The notes under the pieces: generated by a model
The model's input: the letters and a program-made list of their open reading frames with translations, nothing else
What the model was told of the DNA's origin: nothing
Database searches by the model: none
NCBI RefSeq assembly: GCF_025947185.1
Contig: NZ_CP110001.1
Span: 62,001-126,000, forward strand
Origin: Flavobacterium sp. N2038
GTDB taxonomy: Bacteria; Bacteroidota; Bacteroidia; Flavobacteriales; Flavobacteriaceae
Length of the DNA stretch: 64,000 nucleotides
Direction: 5' to 3'
In this document: in pieces, positions 59,938 to 64,000 of the stretch
Layout of the letters: the number at the start of each line of letters is the position of its first letter
Position numbering within the stretch: position 1 is the stretch's first letter
Translations under genes and position numbers: made by a program

Positions 59938-60276
59938 ATGGAAAAAGAAGTACACGAGCAATATGAATATGCAAGAAGAAGACTCAGACAAAAGAAAATC
60001 TTATATTTTCATTTTGTACTTTTTCTAATAGGCAGTCTGTTTTTATTTGTTGCCAACAGATTTTTTGGCTTTGGAGCCAATACAAACCAAAACTGGTGTA
60101 TCTGGGGAATTACGATATGGCTTTTTCTGTTTATTCTACACTTTATAAAAGTATATATTACAGACCGATTCATGAATAAAAAATGGGAAAGAGAGCAAAT
60201 TGACAGACTTGTTGCTTTACAGCAAAAAAGAATTAGTCAATTAGAATCAAGAGTAAATGAGGATACTGAAAAATAA
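59938..60276 (+). CDS. 2TM domain-containing protein
   Basis: The 112-residue protein is started at MEKEVHEQYEYARRR (a TTG 21 codons upstream is less likely). It has two hydrophobic helices (ILYFHFVLFLIGSLFLFVAN and WGITIWLFLFILHFI) separated by FGFGANTNQNWCI, and then a charged tail KKWEREQIDRL. This is the 2TM domain layout, common in Bacteroidota and sometimes attached to sensor proteins; here it is alone. Function unknown. Confidence 0.85.
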   Translation: MEKEVHEQYEYARRRLRQKKILYFHFVLFLIGSLFLFVANRFFGFGANTNQNWCIWGITIWLFLFILHFIKVYITDRFMNKKWEREQIDRLVALQQKRISQLESRVNEDTEK

Positions 60277-60295
60277 AATTTAGTTTTAGAATGCC

Positions 60296-60778
60296 ATGAT
60301 TATAATGATAGCGGCTGTTGCCGAAAATAATGCCCTTGGAAAAAACAATGAATTAGTTTGGCACTTGCCAAATGATTTTAAGAGATTCAAATCACTTACA
60401 ACGAATCACCACATCATAATGGGAAGAAAAACTTTTGAAAGTTTCCCAAAACCGCTCCCAAACAGAGTTCACATTGTGATAACGCGCCAAAACGATTATA
60501 ATCCTGAAGGATGTATTGTAGTTGACAGTATTGAAAAGGCGATCGCTATGTGCCCGGAAGATGAAGATTCATATATTATTGGAGGAGGTGAAATCTATAC
60601 TCTTGGATTACCTTACAGCGACATTATAGAAATAACTAAAGTGCATCACACGTTTGATGCTGATACTTTTTTCCCAAAAATTAATGATAACGAATGGCTT
60701 CTGGTAGAATCTGAAGAAAATTTCAAAGATGAAAAACATCTTTATGATTACACTTACGAAACCTACATTAGAAAATAA
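60296..60778 (+). CDS. folA: Dihydrofolate reductase
   Basis: The 160-residue enzyme has the expected MIIMIAAVAENNALGKNNEL start, the folate site HLPNDFKRFK (Asp near residue 27), the NADPH-binding IIMGRKTFES and YIIGGGEIYTLGLP. It reduces the dihydrofolate produced by ThyA to THF. It begins 20 nt after the 2TM gene. Confidence 0.96.
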   Translation: MIIMIAAVAENNALGKNNELVWHLPNDFKRFKSLTTNHHIIMGRKTFESFPKPLPNRVHIVITRQNDYNPEGCIVVDSIEKAIAMCPEDEDSYIIGGGEIYTLGLPYSDIIEITKVHHTFDADTFFPKINDNEWLLVESEENFKDEKHLYDYTYETYIRK

Positions 60779-60780
60779 AA

Positions 60781-60809
60781 AAAAACATCCTCTTTTGAAG
60801 GATGTTTTT
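60781..60809 (+). terminator. Intrinsic terminator after folA
   Basis: An 11-bp perfect stem (60781-60791 with 60799-60809) that starts right behind the folA stop, followed by T/A-rich DNA. Confidence 0.85.
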
Positions 60810-60810
60810 T

Positions 60811-61375
60811 AAAAAAGATTGATTTTTTTGATTGAACTTACTCAGGAAATAATTTTGATAAAAAAAATCACAAATGTTAAAAACATTTGAAAACTGAATA
60901 ACATTTAAAATTGAGAATTAATCTCAAAAAGGGCCTTTAATAACAAATACCACTAAGATATTAAAGGCAAGAAAATTAAAATTTCCAAAAACAAATTTAA
61001 TCCTAAGAACGTACTTTTGCACTTTAAAAAAATAGTATTGTAATTTAAGTAACAACACTTCCAAAACTACTTACAAGAACAAATGAATTACCAGCGCAAA
61101 AAAAAGCATTCATTTGATTTAAGTTCTTTCTGTTTAATCAATCATTAAAATTTTCATCATTTTATCTTTAGCAAATGTGGGCATAAATTCAGCATCCCAC
61201 AATACCCACTTTTAGTGATTTTTTACAAATACCAACATTTAGCTAGGCCTGATAAGCACTAAAAATCAAAAGACAAACCCGGCTTAAATCTCTTCTTTTT
61301 AAACATTTAGTTTACAATTTAAAAAAGCCAATTACAGTTAAGTCAGATTGTATTATATTTGCGTAAATAAAAAAA
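60811..61375. other. Spacer of about 565 bp upstream of menG
   Basis: AT-rich and without a gene or repeat that I can see. TATATTTG at 61354-61361 is a good -7 box for menG; no clear TTG box is seen at the usual distance. Confidence 0.6.
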
Positions 61376-62107
61376 ATGTCTGAAAAAATAACTCCATATA
61401 AAGACTCTTCTTTAGGTAAAAAAGAGCAGGTTGCCCAAATGTTTGACAACATCTCCGGGAACTACGATAATTTAAACCGTGTTATATCATTTGGTATCGA
61501 TGTCAAATGGCGCAAAAAAGTATTAAAAATAGTATCTGATACTAAACCAAAAATTATTCTTGACATTGCAACTGGAACTGGTGATCTTGCTATTTTAATG
61601 GCGCAGACTAAAGCTGAAAAAATTATCGGTTTAGATATTTCTGCCGGAATGCTTGAAGTTGGAAAAAAGAAAGTTGAAGAAAAAAAGTTATCCAATATTA
61701 TTGATTTAGTTTTAGGCGATTCCGAAAACATTCCTTTTGAAGACAATTATTTTGATGCGATAACTGTGGGATTTGGAGTTCGAAATTTTGAAAACTTAGA
61801 AAAAGGTTTTGCCGAAATATTGAGAGTTTTAAAACCAAATGGTGTTTTTGTTATCCTGGAAACTTCGGTTCCTGATAAAACTCCTTATAAACAAGGTTAC
61901 AACTTTTACAGTAAAAACATCCTTCCAATTATCGGAAAACTATTTTCAAAAGACAACTCAGCTTACGGATATTTATCAGAATCAGCAGCAGCTTTTCCTT
62001 ATGGTGAAGCGTTGAACAATATTTTGAGAAAAATTGGGTTTATAGATGTTGTGGCTATGCCTCAAACCTTTGGAGTTGCAACCATTTATTCTGCTTCTAA
62101 AAAATAG
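61376..62107 (+). CDS. ubiE: Demethylmenaquinone / ubiquinone C-methyltransferase
   Basis: The 243-residue SAM-dependent enzyme carries out the last methylation in menaquinone synthesis (also called menG). Motifs are [53 protein letters not shown] (signature 2), [20 protein letters not shown] and NNILRKIGF. Downstream it is followed 1 nt after its stop by porT. Confidence 0.95.
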   Translation: MSEKITPYKDSSLGKKEQVAQMFDNISGNYDNLNRVISFGIDVKWRKKVLKIVSDTKPKIILDIATGTGDLAILMAQTKAEKIIGLDISAGMLEVGKKKVEEKKLSNIIDLVLGDSENIPFEDNYFDAITVGFGVRNFENLEKGFAEILRVLKPNGVFVILETSVPDKTPYKQGYNFYSKNILPIIGKLFSKDNSAYGYLSESAAAFPYGEALNNILRKIGFIDVVAMPQTFGVATIYSASKK

Positions 62108-62108
62108 T

Positions 62109-62831
62109 ATGAGAAAAACAGTAATCGTAATTTTATTAGTCTTATCGACAAAAGGATATTCGCAATTTGCTAAAAGCATGTTTAGCAAAGATCCCATTAT
62201 TAATTTAGAGAACTGGCAAAAACAACGCCTGTACTTTGGTTATTACTTAGGCTTTAATAGTTTTGACTTTAAATTCGATTACAAAAATCCTGTTCAGGAA
62301 GATATTCAGGTAAAAAAAACTACCGGCTTTAATGTTGGTGTTGTTGCCGATCTAAGATTGCAGGAATATATCAATTTACGTTTTGAACCGGGTTTATACT
62401 ATACAAAACGTGATTTATATTTTCCTGGAGTTGGCAATTTAGAGAAAGATTATTTAAGAGAAGTAAACAGTACATACATCCATTTTCCTTTATTACTGAA
62501 ATTTTCAGCTTTACGTACGGGAAATATTCGTCCTTATTTAGTGGGCGGAATGTCTACTACTTTAAACTTATCAAGTAACTCAAAATCTCAGGATGATAAC
62601 TGGCAGCAAAAATTCAGAGTTAAACCATGGACAGCTGCTTATGAACTTGGTTTTGGAATAGATATTTTTACCGAATATTTTATTTTCTCGCCTTCTGTAA
62701 GAGGTATGTTTGGCATTACCGATGAGTTAATTCGCGACAATGTGACTGCTGAACATCCTGTAAGTCCATACACAGATAATATAGACTCCATGAAATCCAG
62801 AGCTATTTTAATAAATTTCACTTTTCATTAA
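62109..62831 (+). CDS. porT: PorT family outer membrane barrel (type IX secretion)
   Basis: The 240-residue protein has a signal peptide (MRKTVIVILLVLSTKGYSQ) and an eight-stranded barrel pattern with YYLGFNSFDFKFDYK, NLRFEPGLYYTKRDLYF, YIHFPLLLKFSALRTG, PYLVGGMSTTLNLS and SPSVRGMFGI. In Flavobacterium the gene next to ubiE is the T9SS component sprT/porT, a function supported here by location and size. The start one nt behind the ubiE stop fits co-expression. Confidence 0.85.
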   Translation: MRKTVIVILLVLSTKGYSQFAKSMFSKDPIINLENWQKQRLYFGYYLGFNSFDFKFDYKNPVQEDIQVKKTTGFNVGVVADLRLQEYINLRFEPGLYYTKRDLYFPGVGNLEKDYLREVNSTYIHFPLLLKFSALRTGNIRPYLVGGMSTTLNLSSNSKSQDDNWQQKFRVKPWTAAYELGFGIDIFTEYFIFSPSVRGMFGITDELIRDNVTAEHPVSPYTDNIDSMKSRAILINFTFH

Positions 62832-62840
62832 AACAATTGC

Positions 62841-63569
62841 TTAACTATTTCGTTTAAACTCACTAAGAATAATTGCTGTTGCGGTGGCTACATTTAAACT
62901 TTCGGTTTTTTGAAGTTCCCCAAATCTTGGAATTGTAAGTCGGCTGGTTACCATTTTTTCAATTTCTGCAGAAATACCATTTGCTTCATTACCCATAATA
63001 ATGATACCATCTTGTGGCAAATCTGTCTGATAAATGTTATCTCCGTCCATAAAAGTTCCAAAGACAGGTAGTTTCGCTTGACTGATAAAGGTTTTCAGAT
63101 CAACATAATTTACATTTACTCTGGCAATAGACCCCATTGTAGCCTGAACCACTTTTGGGTTATAAATATCTACTGTTTCTTTAGAGCAAATAATTTGTTT
63201 AATTCCAAACCAGTCACAAAGACGCAAAATTGTTCCTAAATTTCCGGGATCACGTATATCATCTAAGGCAACAATTAAGCCGGAATCGATTATTTTGTTT
63301 TCGGCAGGAATTTTGAAGACTGCCAAGCAGGAATTTGGAGTCGACAAAGCACTTATTTTTTTAAGTTCCTGGTCATTAATAAGTGTTCGTTTTGAAGACT
63401 GAACAGTTTCAAAATCATTTTGTGTGGTGTATAAATGCTCTAATTCAAAATTGGATTGCAACAATTCTTGAATTACTTTTACTCCTTCAGCAAAGAATAA
63501 TTGATTTGCAAAACGTTGCTTTTTTTGATGTAAACCTGAGATAAGTTTTATTTGGTTTTTACTAACCAT
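62841..63569 (-). CDS. TrmH-family (SPOUT) RNA 2'-O-methyltransferase
   Basis: The 242-residue protein has the SPOUT knot motifs ALDDIRDPGNLGTILRLCDW (near residue 110), GIIIMGNEANGISAEI (near residue 185) and LQKTESLNVATATAIILSE at the end, and an N-terminal ribosomal L30-like RNA-binding part. It methylates rRNA or tRNA 2'-OH groups. The exact target (23S G2251 for RlmB-like enzymes) is not certain. Confidence 0.9.
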   Translation of the reverse strand: MVSKNQIKLISGLHQKKQRFANQLFFAEGVKVIQELLQSNFELEHLYTTQNDFETVQSSKRTLINDQELKKISALSTPNSCLAVFKIPAENKIIDSGLIVALDDIRDPGNLGTILRLCDWFGIKQIICSKETVDIYNPKVVQATMGSIARVNVNYVDLKTFISQAKLPVFGTFMDGDNIYQTDLPQDGIIIMGNEANGISAEIEKMVTSRLTIPRFGELQKTESLNVATATAIILSEFKRNS

Positions 63570-63606
63570 AAAATAATGTACTTTTGAATTAAATATTTAA
63601 AATCAC

Positions 63607-64000
63607 TTGAAAAAGAATTCCACAAAAATAATAGCATTTATCCTAATAGCAATATTTATTTCTGCTTGTAATGCCATAAAAAGAGTTCCCGATGGAAAAA
63701 ATCTTCTTGTAAAAAATAATATTCTGGTTAATGGAAAGTCGTCAAACGACGAAACTGCAGCTAACCAAATGTACCAAAAACCAAATGGAAAGTTATTAGG
63801 CTTCAAATTACGTTTAAATTTATACAATTTAGCCAATTTACATCCTGATTCTACCTACAAAGCAAGATTTGACAATCATCCGGGCAGATATGAACAATGG
63901 TCAAAAGTATTATCTGCAAAACAAGTAGATCGTCTTGGACAATCTTTTTTATATAAAGGTATTCACGAATTCTTAAAAAACACCGGAGAACCACCAGTAG
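63607..64000 (+). CDS. TamL-like lipoprotein BamA/TamA homologue, start only (runs off the window)
   Basis: A frame opens at a TTG start (63607) because no ATG precedes it in frame close by. It reads a signal peptide ending in a lipobox ISACNAIKRVPDG, then LVKNNILVNGKSS, like the POTRA-type start of the Omp85-family protein TamL of Bacteroidota. At least 131 codons are present. It is transcribed divergently from the TrmH-like gene. Membership is an inference from the short N-terminus. Confidence 0.75.
   Translation, partial: MKKNSTKIIAFILIAIFISACNAIKRVPDGKNLLVKNNILVNGKSSNDETAANQMYQKPNGKLLGFKLRLNLYNLANLHPDSTYKARFDNHPGRYEQWSKVLSAKQVDRLGQSFLYKGIHEFLKNTGEPPV

Noticed and set aside
63603..63836. 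77-residue minus-strand frame opposite the TamL-like start
   Set aside because: The plus strand gives a lipoprotein signal and a longer frame running out of the window; the minus frame is its shadow.

Overview
The window is about 64 kb of a Flavobacterium-like (Bacteroidota, Flavobacteriia) chromosome. The clues are AT-rich DNA, promoters of the Bacteroidota type (TTG ... TAnnTTTG), few Shine-Dalgarno sites, and marker families such as PorT, GLPGLI, DUF5686, 2TM proteins, a lipoprotein TamL-type protein and SusC-like receptors. No rRNA, tRNA, prophage, CRISPR array or insertion sequence was recognised.

Layout. (1) 0.2-3.8 kb: a PLP-dependent decarboxylase, a DAACS symporter and a methyltransferase. 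(2) 3.9-12.5 kb, minus strand: a methionine-synthesis string led by a SAM-I riboswitch. Methionine synthase is split into two genes, which are separated by an 828-codon GloVer-repeat gene, and metF follows. (3) 12.6-13.1 kb: a RelE/ParE-type toxin gene broken by one amber codon, with its antitoxin intact. (4) 13.3-22.3 kb, minus strand: a full assimilatory sulfate reduction operon (TauE-like transporter, cysH, cysD, cysN, siroheme sulfite reductase with a HEPN tail, cobA, siroheme dehydrogenase, ferredoxin-NADP reductase). A second TauE gene and an Rrf2 regulator lie beside it. (5) 25.2-39.8 kb: a homoserine/methionine supercluster: metZ-like, OsmC, thrA, metX (SAM-I riboswitch), a catalytically suspect homoserine-dehydrogenase paralogue, metY, a frameshifted TonB receptor, and metK preceded by a probable SAM-II riboswitch. 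(6) 39.9-64 kb: mostly housekeeping genes: a surface receptor with GLPGLI, a deoxynucleoside kinase, Na/H-pyrophosphatase with soluble pyrophosphatase, a DNA glycosylase, DUF5686, pdhB, etfBA, a bifunctional nuclease, thyA-folA, menG-porT, a TrmH-like methyltransferase and the start of a TamL-like gene.

The most interesting signal is in region 5. Three minus-strand transcription units begin with the same arrangement: a promoter whose TTG and -7 boxes are exactly 20 nt apart, a 22-33 codon leader ORF containing Cys (and in two cases Met-Met) codons, and an intrinsic terminator 23-32 nt after the leader stop. Two of the leaders look related to each other. In two of the units the next gene is a tiny protein of 55-67 aa with a shared C-terminal signature, followed by metY or by a SAM-I riboswitch and metX. 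I infer a family of sulfur-amino-acid leader-peptide attenuators stacked on top of SAM riboswitches. It is not a system I can name from the literature.

At the scale of spacers, many intergenic regions are built from degenerate tandem units of 7 or 8 nt, with a different word at each site, often paired as inverted arms. Exact long palindromes and a 16-bp palindrome CCCGATAGCTATCGGG (four copies) add to this. All family names rest on reading the sequence; no database search was run.
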